From: Furcasterigmium furcatum
Taxonomy: Eukaryota > Ascomycota > Sordariomycetes > Glomerellales > Plectosphaerellaceae
Length of the DNA stretch: 64,000 bases
Assembly (NCBI GenBank): GCA_001599815.1
Contig: BCIA01000004.1
Coordinates: forward strand, 3,560,082 to 3,624,081
Direction of reading: 5' to 3'
Of the stretch, positions 1 to 11,052 are shown one piece after another; position 1 is the stretch's first letter, and every line of letters begins with the position of its first letter. Position numbers and translations under genes: made by a program. The notes below the pieces were generated by a model. That model worked only from the letters and a program-made list of their open reading frames with translations, was not told the origin of the DNA and made no database searches.

Positions 1-1383
1 GGACGCCCCGGTGCCGAAGTAGATGCCGTAGGGCTGGATCTTGGGCCGGTAGGGAGACTCGACGCCGTGGTGCCTGCAGGCCTTCTTGAAGCGAGCGTAG
101 ACCAGGCCGCAGCAGATCCAGCTGATGTATCCGGCGGTGTTGGTGATGTTGATCAGCCAATTGAAGACGGTCAAGCTCGTGCTGGAGAGGCTCAGGTAGG
201 CGAGGAGACTGAAGATGGAGCTGAAGCCCACGGCCATGTAGGGGAGGCCGTATTTGTTGCACCTCTTGAAGATCGCCGGAGCGCTTCCAGCAACGGCGAG
301 GGAGTACAGGTTGCGGGAGGCCTGGTAGAGGAAGGCGTTTCCTGCAGTGGCGGCGGAGAGGATGATCATGGCGTTGATGATGTGGTCGAGCACCGGGATG
401 CCGGCGATGCCGATGGCGATGATGAATGGGGACTTGGCCACGCCGGCCGAGGAGAGGAGGGGAGTGTCGTGAGGGCAGATGACGCCGATGCCGATGACAA
501 TGGGAATGAACAGGACCATGAGGCGCCAGAAATACCGGCGGGCGGCCCTGGGCAGCGTGTATCGAGGAGACTCCATCTCGCCGGCCGTGACGATGAGATA
601 CTCCGGCGCCAAGACGAAAGCGAACGAGGAGAGGATAATGGCCTGCAGGAACGCAATGAATCCTCCAGGTGGCCCGTCAACCAGGTATTCTTTCGTTGCC
701 CCTGGGTCCTTCCAATATCTGAAGCCCAGCATGTCCTTGTCAGGGCCGCCGCCGAAAAAGAGGACGATGGAGAGGAAGATGAGGCCCAGAATCAGGATGA
801 TTTTCATCCCAGCGCTCCAGAACTCGGCTTCTCCAAACCAGCGCGCTGGCAGGAAGTTGCAGGCCACGATGATGATGAGAAGCACCGTGATCCAGACACC
901 GGGGTTCACACCCGGGTTCCAGTAGTCGATCAGCAGGTTGACCGCCACGAGTTCGTAGGGCACGAGAATGCCAAGCGAGTACCAGTAGAGGTAGCCCATG
1001 GCGAATCCCAAGCTCCGAGAAACGTATTTGTGTCCGTAGTATCCCATTGTACCGCCAGAGACGGGGAGATAGGTGCCAATCTCGGCGATGCCCGTGACGA
1101 TGCCGTAGACGACGCAGGACAGGAGCCCGTAGGCCAGCAGGAGAAACCCCGGGCCTCCGACCCTCAGGACTTGTGCCGTTCCGAGGAAGAGAGACGTGCC
1201 GATGGCGCCTCCAAGGGCGATCATCTGAGCATGACGGGGCTTGAAACCACGGTGCATCTCTTCGTTCTTCGCCGGGTTCTGAAGCCGCGAGCTGACCTCG
1301 CCCATCTCGACGGATTGGTCGGAGTGTTCGAGTTGTGATTTGGGCGGAGAGAACTCCGGCCCATCTTGAGTCTTTTCCAACAT
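1..1383 (-). CDS. Amino-acid permease (YAT/AAP family), C-terminus cut by window edge
   Basis: The reverse strand reads open from an ATG at 1383 to the window edge, 461 codons with no stop or intron. The protein has a short hydrophilic N-terminus, then the family's first membrane segment signature (HAQMIALGGAIGTSLFLGTA, about residues 46-65). A run of hydrophobic segments follows, with GYYGHKYVSRSLGFAMGYLYW-type family residues and EFWSAGMKIILILGL in the middle. By family, this is a plasma-membrane proton symporter for amino acids. Fungal members are about 520-570 residues, so roughly the last 60-110 residues, probably the last one or two membrane segments and cytoplasmic tail, lie outside the window. 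The substrate cannot be told. It is divergent from the Zn2Cys6 gene at 2425, with about 1 kb between them. Confidence 0.9.
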   Translation of the reverse strand, partial: MLEKTQDGPEFSPPKSQLEHSDQSVEMGEVSSRLQNPAKNEEMHRGFKPRHAQMIALGGAIGTSLFLGTAQVLRVGGPGFLLLAYGLLSCVVYGIVTGIAEIGTYLPVSGGTMGYYGHKYVSRSLGFAMGYLYWYSLGILVPYELVAVNLLIDYWNPGVNPGVWITVLLIIIVACNFLPARWFGEAEFWSAGMKIILILGLIFLSIVLFFGGGPDKDMLGFRYWKDPGATKEYLVDGPPGGFIAFLQAIILSSFAFVLAPEYLIVTAGEMESPRYTLPRAARRYFWRLMVLFIPIVIGIGVICPHDTPLLSSAGVAKSPFIIAIGIAGIPVLDHIINAMIILSAATAGNAFLYQASRNLYSLAVAGSAPAIFKRCNKYGLPYMAVGFSSIFSLLAYLSLSSTSLTVFNWLINITNTAGYISWICCGLVYARFKKACRHHGVESPYRPKIQPYGIYFGTGAS

Positions 1384-2424
1384 GACGGAAGACTCAAGAA
1401 GCAGGGCAAAGGATAGTAGTTACAAGATGCGAGTTGAAGAGAAAGAAAACCTCGTGATCGGACAGGGTATGTGAGAGGACTGGAGGGTTGCCGTTGACAG
1501 AGCATGGCTCGAGAGCAGACCTGTAGTTATACACCTCGACAAGCCAGGTTCCGTGAAGTCAACTTGAGTTGTTGGTCGGCTAGTTGAGTTGGTGATGGTA
1601 GCCACCTGGAACCTCTGGCTGCTGTATCACAGGTTTGGGACTGGAGGGCCGCCCTAAGCGCTTGGTGCAAGATAACCCCAGAACCCCAGACTCGACCAGG
1701 GTTCGGGCTCGGACAGCTAGGGCATGATAAGTACAAAGATATGGCTAATAAGCAGGCACCATCAAGCCTATCGAGGCCTCAGCAATGTAACCCTGCCAGA
1801 GATAGCACTGGATCCGTGATTCCGCACTTGAGGGGTGGCGCCGAACGCTAAGAGTCGTAGCGCAGACGCTGTCGCGGCCCCAATTTGACTTGTTGACCAC
1901 CCATGGATGTTCTTTGCGGGGGAGGACATGATCCATGCTCTCGCCGGCGAGTTGGACTGTCTTGAATCGGCATCTCCAGAGACAAGGGACTTGTCAGGGT
2001 CACGAGTCCGAGATCCAAGACGCAGCCACCCGAAGCTAAAGCAGCCCGACATCTTGGGGATGGCAGCCAGGCATTCCCAGGAGAGCCAGGGACCAGGGGC
2101 CCTACCACACTTAGCGACTCGTTGCACACCTCGAACCACCAAGTTCTGTCCAATGAAGACAGAGGGGATGAATCATGTTCGTCCCCACGCCGCCGAAAGC
2201 GCTGTGCGTCTCGGTCCCGCCAGCAACTCAGGAGATGATTGGACTCAGAACCCCGAAGCCCACTCCGCCCCTACCGCCGTGCGTTTATATCTGGTGAGCG
2301 ATCCTGGGAGAGCCATTACCCCCTACAACCATCGTATCATCTCTCCTCTTCGACGGCTGTGCGTGCTTTCCTTCACCAGATTCACCCCACAAAGTGACCT
2401 CTGGACACGTGGTGACGAAGGAAG
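1384..2424. promoter_or_regulatory. Divergent intergenic region, permease / Zn2Cys6 gene
   Basis: About 1.04 kb between two divergently transcribed genes, so it should hold both promoters. Open frames of 100-170 codons exist on both strands, but they are arginine/serine/proline rich, overlap one another and match no family I recognise. I see no RNA gene or repeat. Confidence 0.5.
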
Positions 2425-4107
2425 ATGAACTACTCAGAGTCTGGGGTAGAGGATGGGGCCGCGACCGGATTGTCGGCCGTGAGCGAGAGCCGACACACTC
2501 GTCAACGGAGGGGCTGTCTGACATGCCGGCAAAGGTGCGTATCTCAGAGGGTCCGACCCGATGAGAGTCACAGAAAGCTAACACTTGAGTCGATAGGAAG
2601 AAGAAATGCCATCCGGCTTATCCCGTGTGCTCACACTGTTCACGCCTGAATCTTGTTTGCCGGTGGGAAGGTCCCCGGGACTTGCAGGTCGAGACCTCAC
2701 CCGATGTGGTGATGCAGCGGCCGCAAGCGAGGAGGATATCCAACAAGGCCAAGGCTTCGGCATCATCTGGTCCTCAGGGGCCAGACTTGAGGCAACTCGG
2801 CGTGTACGATGCCCTGAGTCAAGCTCCGCTGGTGGGAAGTCAGGACATCGCCGCCAGTCGGAGAATGATGCTGCGGTATTATACAGCTACCTTGGTGTTC
2901 ATGTTGACAAACAACACGCAGAACAACTGTTTTCTCTCAGGTGAGTATTGTCCATTAACTGTATCAAGCGTCGAAGTTGACCATAAGACATCAAGTCCTC
3001 CTACCGATGGCCTTCGAGTGTCCTACACTGATGTACGCCCTTGCCGCAAGCTCATCCGCGCATCTCGCCCTCCACAACGAAGACTTCCGAGTCACGGCGC
3101 TTCAACATAGCGGGGTGGCACTGACCGAGCTCAAGAAGTCCATGTCCCGCAACGATCTGGGCCCGGAGATGCGCCTAGCAGTGACCCTGGTCCTCTGCTC
3201 CATGGATTCCATCTCCTGCGGAACCGATAACTGGATCCACCACCTCGCCGGCGCCGCGGCAACCCTCCAAGATACGCGATGGGACCAGGTCCCAGCAGCT
3301 GGTGGCAAGGACCACAGCCCCGTAACAGATCCGAAGGCCGCCCTGCTCCGCTACTACGAGGGACGCTGGCTTCTCCGCAACTTTGCCTACCACGATATCA
3401 TCATGAGCGTGTCATTAGACCGCCGCCCGTTCATCAGCGGCGACTACTGGCTCTCGGAAGACGGAGATGTCGCCGACCCGTACTTTGGATTCGCTGCAAG
3501 GGTCATCTACCTGATTGGCGAGATCAGCGACCTCAAGGCCGACTTCGCAGCTGCGTTGAACGACGACTCCAGTCCCGCCTGTGAGCTGGACCCGGCATTA
3601 AGTGCCGAATTCTCACAGAGGGCGCAGCGCATAGAGACCCAGTTGCGAGAATGGAGCTGTCCAGCCGAAGCAGGGGATCTCGAAGACACGTCACTCATCC
3701 TCCTCGCCGAGGCATACCGACACGGCGCCCTGATCCACCTTTATCGCGTCCTGCGCAAGTACATCCCGTCGCACATGGATGCGCTGAGACGAAAGCTGCT
3801 TGCTTCGGTCACGGCCATCTGCAATGCTTCCTCGGGAATGTCTAGAGGGTGCTTTGCCGAGACTTCCATGATATTCCCCCTTTTCATGGCCGGGGGGGAG
3901 GCGGAGACGATGGAGCACATGGAGATCATCCGCGACGGGCTCTGCTCCCTCAACGACCAGCGACGATTCCTCAACGTGGTTGCCTGCGTTGACACCCTGG
4001 ATGAGGTCTGGCGCCTGAGCGGCGCTGGAACGCGGAAGAGCGACAACTCCAAGGTGGACTGGCTGGATATTACCAGGCTGCGGGACTGGAAGATTGCCCT
4101 GTTCTAG
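2425..4107 (+). CDS. Zn2Cys6 transcription factor with fungal-specific TF domain
   Basis: Three exons: 2425-2534, 2597-2940 and 2996-4107, with introns of 62 and 55 nt, giving 521 residues. The first intron cuts the zinc cluster. Once joined, it has cysteines at residues 31, 34, 41, 48, 51 and 58 (C-x2-C-x6-C-x6-C-x2-C-x6-C) with the basic stretch RQRKKK between the second and third. For intron 2 the acceptor at 2995 is chosen over the AG at 2987 because only it keeps phase; it yields LLPMAFECPTLMYALAASSS, typical of the start of a Fungal_trans_2-type domain. The remaining about 370 residues are helical and end on a stop after KIALF. It is expected to be a nuclear DNA-binding regulator of CGG-type sites. 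Its targets are unknown; the amine oxidase and permease are neighbours. Confidence 0.88.
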
Positions 4108-4493
4108 TAACGAGGAATGCCGCTTCGCGCAGGTGTCTTCCTGCAAACGTAATGGGAATTCAACCCCAGAGGATGATCGTGGAGGTTGGTTACCTACCAT
4201 CAGCAAGGGCGGGGGATTTCAGGTGGTTCGCCGATTTGCCGATCTGCTATGGATCAGGATGGATTACCTCCTAGCCATGGATGCCCTTCTCACTAAAGGT
4301 CCTTCTAGGGCCACTCTAGCAGCAGATTGCGTGCCGATGGCCGGCCAGGGCGAATTAGCTATGAGCATGACTCAAGCACGGCGTGATGGGCCAGGTGGAC
4401 AGCGCTTGGGGAAGAGTTCCAGCGCATTTGACACATTGGAAATGTCGGTTTGGCAAGCGTGCTGTATCTATTGGGTTTTATGACAAGAAAGCT
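4108..4493. other. Convergent intergenic region
   Basis: 386 bp between the stop codons of two converging genes, expected to hold their 3' untranslated regions. No convincing coding or repeat content is visible. Confidence 0.5.
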
Positions 4494-6382
4494 TCACAGT
4501 CTAGCAGCACCGCTGGTGCTCGTCAGGTCCTCGACCACCTCGGCCGCCGCCCGCTCGCCGCTCCTGACAGCGCCCTCCATGTACCCCTTCCACTCTCCGG
4601 CGGTCTCTGTACCCGCGAAGTGCAGGTTGCCGCACGGCTGCCGCAAGCTATCCCCGCCCAGGGTGTCGAGGACACCAGGTCCGCTTGACGTGCAGGGGCA
4701 TCCCCAGCCCGAGTACTCATCCTTGGACCACTCGTAGAGCGCCATCTGCTTGAACTCGCCGCGAATGCCCTCGTATCCGAACAGCTGTCCCAGCTGGGCG
4801 AGCAGCCTGGTCTCCTGGTCGCGCCTGGGGAGCGCCGCCCATGCCTTGCCGGGTTCACCGGCCATGAAGCACGTGAGGACGTACCTGTTGTCCGCATGGA
4901 CGCACGAGTCGCGGACGACGCCGGCAGGTCCAACGAACGACTGCGCGAGTCCGCAGAAGCCGCGCTCGATCCAGAATGGCGTCTTGAACTCCATCATCGC
5001 CTTGGTGTAGTAGCCGAAGTTCAGCGATTCGGCCCAGGCCTGCTTGACGAGGGGCAGGGGAGGCTCGAAGGTGATGGTCTTGAGGGCTGGCGTTGGCACT
5101 GTCGTGATGACTTTTCGGGCAGCTAGGACGCCTGCATCGGTTTGCACTTTGATGCTGTGGTGGCCGTCCATGACAACGGCTCGGACGGGCTGGTTCAAGC
5201 GCACCGTCCCCGCGGGCAGAGAAGAGGCAAGGCCTGTGGAGAAGAGTTGTGTTCCCTGGCGTACGCGCAGATACTGGCCACCGCCGACGCGGTCTGATCG
5301 CATCTGCAGAAGACCGCCACCGGACTTGCAGTAGTTTAGGAAGTAGAGAGCAGAGATGTCGGTGGGCTCTTGGCCGAGCATGGCACGAGTCCAGACAGAA
5401 GCAGTGGCCACGGAGGTGTCGCTGGCTCCTCGAGAACGGAGATATGCTTCGAAGGTCAGGCTGTCGAGGTTCGTATCTTTCGGCTTCCATGTGTCCACAT
5501 TCTGGCAGTCGGCTTCCACCATGTCGCGGATCTTGGCCACGTCCCGTCTCGTCGCTTCGTCGAACTGTCATGAGACTCGTCAGCGGAATTACGAAGTTTC
5601 AACGGAATACAGCGTGGCCTTACGTTGGGCAGGTCTCCGTAGGCAAAAGCCGAGCATTTCCCATCCAAATCTTGGCAGGCCACATTCCCGGTGGTATTTT
5701 GCTCAATCAGTTCAGCGCCAAACTGCTTCGCCAGGGCGTGGACCTTGTACTGGTTGGTGTCGTTGATCCAGCCAGCACCGAGGTCGACAACGCCAGGCTT
5801 TCCCGGTTGCAGAGGCTTGCTCCATGTCTTTCCACCCACTCGGTCCCGTGCTTCGACCACGATGCAGGAGAGACCGCCGTTTATCACGTCTCGAGCAGCA
5901 GTAAGACCAGCGAGACCGGCACCAATGACAACCACGTCGACGGATTCCGTAGCCTCCGGGAGAGATAGACCGGGGCCAGCAGAGGGTGATGGTTCCGGAA
6001 CGGCGATCACCGCGTCGACCTCGAAGAGCCAGGCGGGCACGGCTAGCTTGGGGACGGGAATGAGCGTGATTGCAGGGCGGTGGCCTCCAAGGAAGCGCTG
6101 GATGTGGCGGGTATGCTTGCGGTTCGACGCATTGTAGTCCACGATGAAGAGCGTAAGCTTCGCGATGTCTTTGACGGTGGCTCCGGCTGTGAGAAGGATC
6201 TTGCGGAGATTGAGGAGCGCAAGATGGATCTGGGACTCGTAGTCCGCGGGAACCACGCCGCCAGTCGTGCTGCCAGGCTGGCCAGCAACGTGGACGAGCT
6301 TGGTCCCAGTCGTCACCGTCGCCGGTGCATAATAGAGGCTCGACGTGTTGCTGAGGTCGAGAGCCTGGACCCGGGGTGCCAT
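4494..6382 (-). CDS. RidA/YjgF-domain fused to flavin amine oxidase, C-terminal ARL peroxisomal signal
   Basis: Two exons on the reverse strand (5624-6382 and 4494-5564, 59-nt intron, phase 0), 609 residues. Residues 1-130 form a Rid-family domain (VAGQPG; GHRPAITLIPV; LFEVDAVIAVPE). Aligned by eye, the substrate-binding Arg of E. coli RidA falls on Ile in PAITLI, so imine-deaminase activity is doubtful. From residue 148 comes an amine oxidase with dinucleotide-binding GAGLAG (154-159), VVEARDRVGGKTW, the flavin-proximal Lys in YYTKAMMEF (about 441) and C-terminal FAGTETAGEWKGYMEGAV. YSGWGCPC (Cys542/Cys544) sits where mammalian MAO carries its flavin-linking Cys. The last three residues, ARL, match a PTS1. 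Its role is oxidising a primary amine to imine/aldehyde plus hydrogen peroxide, probably in peroxisomes. The start at 6382 is the first ATG giving a normal Rid N-terminus. It is divergent from an aldehyde dehydrogenase, the next enzyme in amine breakdown. Confidence 0.92.
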
Positions 6383-7277
6383 GATGATGGTGTTGCTTGG
6401 GAGAAAGACGTCGCAAGAGGGAGGATTGCGCCGGGTCCGTCGTCTGCTCGGGTCTGGAGGCAGCCTGGTGTATCTACTATCTCGACGGCGATCTGACATG
6501 GTCCTTTATTAGGACGACCACTGCGATGGGCGCGCTCGCGATGAAGCTCCATCCCGCCGCCCTACGCGCTCGGCTTCCAGTCGGCGCGCAACCGGCTTGA
6601 GATACCCCGCAGCCGAGTCCGCGGATGTCAAGCCGAACGAGGCCAGCAGCTGAGAGCATGAGCTCATGTCCACGCTCGACTGCAGATAGCGATCTGGCGA
6701 CAGACAGGGGAGGAGTCCCTTGGGGTAGCGCAGGGTCTTGTGGGGGAGATAGAGCGCGTGGCCAGTGGGGCGGCGCATAGGGCGGCGCGCCGAAGGACAA
6801 CTGGACCGGGCTTTAGCGGAGGTGCGGGGCCCTAATGCACGGCGGTTCCCGCGGTGTGGGGCCGATGATGGGGGCCAATTCAGCGCCAGAAGGGTGCCCG
6901 TCCCCCAGATTCTCGGTTCCGAAGACGATACTGCTCGAAGTCTGGGCTTCGGGATTTGAAACTGAACTGCCATTGTGACATTCTTGTGGTAATTGATTGC
7001 TTTCCAGCCCATAGCATCCAGGCCTCCATGGTTCTCCGGCTCCGCTGTTGTGCTCCGTCTTCCTCTCTGTCGCCATCGGCACGCGTACCGGCTTCGGCTT
7101 GCTTTCCTCGGCCCAAACTTGACCTGAAGTAATTGCCCATATTAAGACTATCGGTCTTCGATAATGGCCTGATCATCTGCTGATTCTCTCGCCCACTCTG
7201 GAAGACGCCGTGCGTTTGAGGCACCTTGAAGATACTTTGATTCACTTCATACGATCTGCCGGTGTTGATTATCCATC
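6383..7277. promoter_or_regulatory. Shared promoter region of the amine oxidase / aldehyde dehydrogenase pair
   Basis: 895 bp between the start codons of two divergent genes whose products act in sequence, so shared control is likely (inference). The middle is GC-rich with several CGG/CCG triplets, including one perfect palindrome at 6783-6792. The part next to the dehydrogenase (about 7110-7277) is less GC-rich. No coding gene is supported here. Confidence 0.6.
6783..6792. promoter_or_regulatory. CGG-N4-CCG palindrome, candidate Zn2Cys6 site
   Basis: The 10-mer CGGCGCGCCG is a perfect inverted repeat in the shared amine oxidase / aldehyde dehydrogenase promoter. Zn2Cys6 dimers commonly bind CGG triplets in this inverted arrangement. 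In GC-rich DNA such a palindrome can occur by chance, so this is a candidate only. Confidence 0.3.
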
Positions 7278-9045
7278 ATGTCGTACTATCCCCAACTCAA
7301 AGACTCTTCGTTGCTCGTTGGCAAGAACTTCGTCGATGGAGACTGGGTCGAGTCCGTGTCTGGGAAAAGGTTCGAGGTGAACGGTAGGTGTCTTCCCATG
7401 TGCCAATATCTTGTCGTCGCCGCCATGACGAAGCTGCGAGGTCAGAATCGCGTTCATCAGAGATTATGATACTGACAAGAGCTCCAGATCCCGCTACCGG
7501 CAAAGTCATTGGCTCCTGTCCTGAATCCGTTGCCGTGGATGCGGAACGCGCAATCCAGGCGGCAGCCGCTGCGCTCCCGGAGTGGCGGTCTCGCTCAGGT
7601 CGAAACCGATCTCGCATCTTGCGCCACTGGTACGAGCTGGTCATCGAGAACCAAGATGATCTTGCTACCTTGATCACCTGGGAGAACGGTAAGGCCATGC
7701 CAGATGCCAAGGGCGAAGTCCAGTTCGCGGCGAGTTTCTTCGAGTGGTTCTCCGAAGAGGCTGCGCGCGTATACGGCGACGTGATCCCTCACAGCAACCC
7801 GAGCATGAGGGTTTCCGTGTTGAAAGAGCCCGTGGGCGTTTGCGGTCTGATCACGCCGTGAGTCTCCCCCTTTCCCAAGTCGCAGGTCCTCCTTGGTGAC
7901 TGACCCACGTCGGTAGTTGGAACTTCCCTGCGGCGATGATCACTCGGAAGCTTGGGCCGGCGCTCGCAGCGGGCTGCACGGTGGTCACCAAGACTGCTGG
8001 TGAGACGCCGTTCACTGCCAATGCCCTGATCCTCCTGGGGCAAAGAGCAGGCGTACCTAAGGGTGTCGTCAACATCGTCTGTGCCCTCGATAACACGCCC
8101 GAGATCGGAGCTGCTATCTGTGCCTCGAACATCGTCCGCAAGATTTCCTTCACGGGCTCGACGAGAGTCGGAAAGCTGCTCATGCTGCAGTCTAGCAATT
8201 CCTTGAAGAAGATGAGCCTGGAGTTGGGTGGCAATGCACCCTTCATCGTTTTCGACGATGCCGATCTGGACCTTGCGCTTGCTGGAGTCATCGCGAGTAA
8301 GTTCAAGTCTTCAGGTCAGACTTGCGTGTGCGCCAATCGTATCTTTGTTCAGAAGGGAATCTATGAGGCCTTCCTCACCAAGCTCAAGGAGGCCGTCAGC
8401 AAGTTCAAGCTGGGCAGCGGATTCGAGGCCGACACAACCCACGGCCCGCTGGTTACGCCAGGCGCTGCGCAGCGCGTCGCGGGTCTTGTCGAGGACGCTG
8501 TTCAGAAAGGAGCAAAGGTCATCATTGGCGGCAAAAACCGGCCTGACCTTGGTAAGTGTCTCTATGGACTTTGTGGTTCAAGATCTTTGGCTGATAGTGT
8601 CGCAAGGTCCCAATTTCTTTGAGCCCACCGTTATCACGGGGCTCAACTCTCAGATGAGACTTGTCCATGAAGAGATCTTCGGCCCGGTCGCACCCATCAT
8701 GCCCTTCTCTACGGAGGAAGAGGTGGTAGACGCCGCAAACAAGTGCGATGTTGGTCTCGCGTCTTACATTTTCACCAAGGATCTGAGCCGCGCTGCTCGG
8801 GTGACGGAGACGCTGCAGTTTGGCATGGTCGCGCTCAACACCGGTGTCATCTCTGACGCCGCCGCACCGTGAGTTCTCTATCCCGCCCTCCTATTCCGCG
8901 GGTACTAACAGGGAGATCCAGGTTTGGAGGAATCAAGCACTCTGGCATGGGCCGGGAAGGGAGCAAGTACGGCATTGAGGATTATCTGACTACCAAGACG
9001 GTGGTCACAGGTAATGTCGAGGCCGCACACCGATCGCATCTTTGA
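7278..9045 (+). CDS. NAD(P)-dependent aldehyde dehydrogenase (succinate-semialdehyde type), C-terminal SHL
   Basis: Five exons (7278-7383, 7488-7857, 7917-8551, 8607-8868, 8922-9045), 498 residues. Key ALDH features are WNFPAAMITRKLGPALAAGC from residue 160, the general-base Glu261 in SLELGGNAPF, nucleophile Cys295 in SSGQTCVCANR, EIFGPVAPIMPF, and the C-terminal FGGIKHSGMGREGSKYGIED. Length and motifs fit the succinate-semialdehyde dehydrogenase group (GABA breakdown), though related semialdehydes are possible. The C-terminus RSHL ends in SHL, a canonical PTS1, matching the PTS1 on the divergent amine oxidase. The pair would run amine to aldehyde to acid in one compartment (inference). The fourth intron has a good branch site (TACTAAC, about 8903). 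Confidence 0.93.
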
Positions 9046-9269
9046 AGAACTGGAAGACTCAATAAGATCCTGTGCAACAATTTAAAATTCATTGTATGTC
9101 CATTGTCCGTGAAGCATTGTGTGCGTGCCACACGCGGAGCATCGTAGCACCTTGAGCCGGAAGACCTGCCAAGATGCTCGGATAAGTGACGAAACCTGCC
9201 AAGTCGTCTCGCTTCTGAAAGCGGTGGATAATCTACATTGCTTATTCATCCCTTACATGGAATGTGTGT

Positions 9270-11052
9270 CTAAGTACGCTTCTCAACGTGCTTTGAATCC
9301 GAAGCAACCGACTCCTGGTCCTTCGCATCATCGTCAACAACTAGGGCACGGACGGCCGGCTTGAGATCATCCGCAGTGGGATAGGCGATCTTGTACACCG
9401 TGTACCACGGACGCTCGAACAACTTGTCCATGCTCTCCAGCGACCGGCCAGAGGTCTCGGGCAGGGCGAAGAAGACGTAGACCAGGGAGACGACGCAAAT
9501 GGAGAGGAAGAAGATGAACGCTCCGTATCGGTGTGTGGCGGCGAGCAGCGACGGCATGGCCCGGGAGCAGCCGAAGTACATGGCCCAGTGAACGGCCATG
9601 AGGATGGAGACGTTGATCGACCGGATCCTGATGGGGAATACCTCGGCGGACACGAGGTACGGGATGGAGAACCAGCCGATGGACCAGGCGACGGCGTGGA
9701 AGTAGATGGCGGCAATAGCAGTGCGGCTGGCTGCCATCGCGGATGGGCTGGCCTCAATACTCTCAGGAGACCAGCCGTTGGTAACTCCAAGGTAGGCGCC
9801 GACGTACGCCAGCGTGATGATTTGCATGGTGATGCCGGTCATCAATGAGCGACGGCGGCCGATGAAGTCGATGACGAAGACCGAGAAGATGAGGACTGTG
9901 ACGAACTTGAGGATGGCATACAGCCCAGTCGCGAGGAACCGGGCCTCCGTGCCCTTGATGCCCAGGTAGCCGAAGATGGTCGGGCTGTACTGCGTGATGG
10001 CGTTGGCACCGGACCACTGGCCGAAGACGTGGCATGCGAACATGAGGATGAAGCGGCGCCTGTTGGGGAGATCCGCGAAGGTCTCCTTGATCAGGTCGAA
10101 GGTGCTGGCGCCGGCAACGATCTCCATCTCATGGTTGAGCTGGGCGTCAATGCCCGCAAACTCGGACTCGACATAGGGATGGTCCGCGGGCAGACCGCGG
10201 AAGCGGCACAGGGTGGCAAGGGCTTCCTCGCGCTTGTTCTTCATGAGGAGGAACCGAGGAGTCTCAGGGGTAAAGAAGGTTCCAACACCCCAAATCACGG
10301 CTGGAACAACCTGGAGGGCGGTAGGGAGCATCCATTGCAGGTCGGTGTCGGCATGGTACTTGGTGATGCCGTAGTTGAAGAAGAAGCCGAAGACGACGCC
10401 GAGCTGTTGGCAGCAGGTGTATTGGAGCGTAAGAAGGCCACGAATCGACTGCGGAGCGATCTACGTCAGAGTAGCCGTCAGTATACAGGGGCACAGATGT
10501 GCAGGTGGGAGGAACTTCAGTACCTCTGTGATATAGATCGAGGGCAGAATGGTGGTCGCGCCGATGCCAATACCGGAAATGATCCGAGTGACGTAGAGAG
10601 CTGCCAAGCTACCGTTGCTGAACGCCTGTCCAAAGCAGCCACCGATGTAGATGACCGTGAACAACTGGAACGTCCTCGTGCGTCCGAGACGCTGGGTCAG
10701 CCACACGCAGGCCAAGCAGCCGAAGACGGCGCCGGCCGTGGCAATGGCCACGATCCAGCCCTTGGTGTTGGCGTACTCGGCCTCCGTCTGATGGGCAATG
10801 CCGAAACGGTCCTTGAACGAATCCATGATGACAAGGGACGCGATGTTGCCTAGATACGGTTTGGGAAGTCAGCCAAGGCGCCTAGATCGAGATGGGTGCA
10901 TGGTGGCGCAGGGCCATACCTTCGTCGAAGCCCTTGGCAACGCCGGAGAAACCCCAGATGCAGGTGCATGCCAAGAGATACCAGTTGAAGATCTCCTTGG
11001 GGCAGTCTTTGATGGCCTTTTTGGTGGCCTTGATCATGTTTGGTCTCGCCAT
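9270..11052 (-). CDS. MFS sugar-porter family transporter (quinate/hexose-permease-like)
   Basis: Three exons on the reverse strand (10920-11052, 10524-10849, 9270-10460; introns 70 and 63 nt), 549 residues. Family marks are GVAKGFDEGN in the first membrane segment, RLGRTRTFQ after segment 2, RIISGIGIG in segment 4, PETPRFLLMKNKREEAL before the central loop, FIGRRRSL, and the C-terminal PETSGRSLESMDKLFERPW. Twelve membrane segments are expected, and the acidic, lysine-rich tail is cytoplasmic. By family it is a plasma-membrane proton/sugar or quinate-type symporter; the substrate is not readable. It lies tail to tail with the aldehyde dehydrogenase (224 bp apart), so it might import a substrate for that block, but nothing proves the link. 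Confidence 0.92.

Noticed and set aside
67..1338. Forward open frame of 423 codons opposite the left permease
   Set aside because: Rich in Asp/Glu/Gly/Arg without any domain; the reverse strand encodes a clear membrane permease over the same bases.
1907..2428. Forward open frame of 173 codons upstream of the first regulator
   Set aside because: No recognisable motif, overlaps reverse frames of similar length, and runs into the regulator start in a different frame.
2941..2987. Acceptor at 2987 for the second intron of the first regulator
   Set aside because: It breaks the reading frame; the AG at 2995 keeps phase and gives the conserved LLPMAFECP sequence.
10029..10853. Forward open frame of 274 codons
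   Set aside because: Antisense to the sugar carrier and spans its intron; charged, domain-free sequence.
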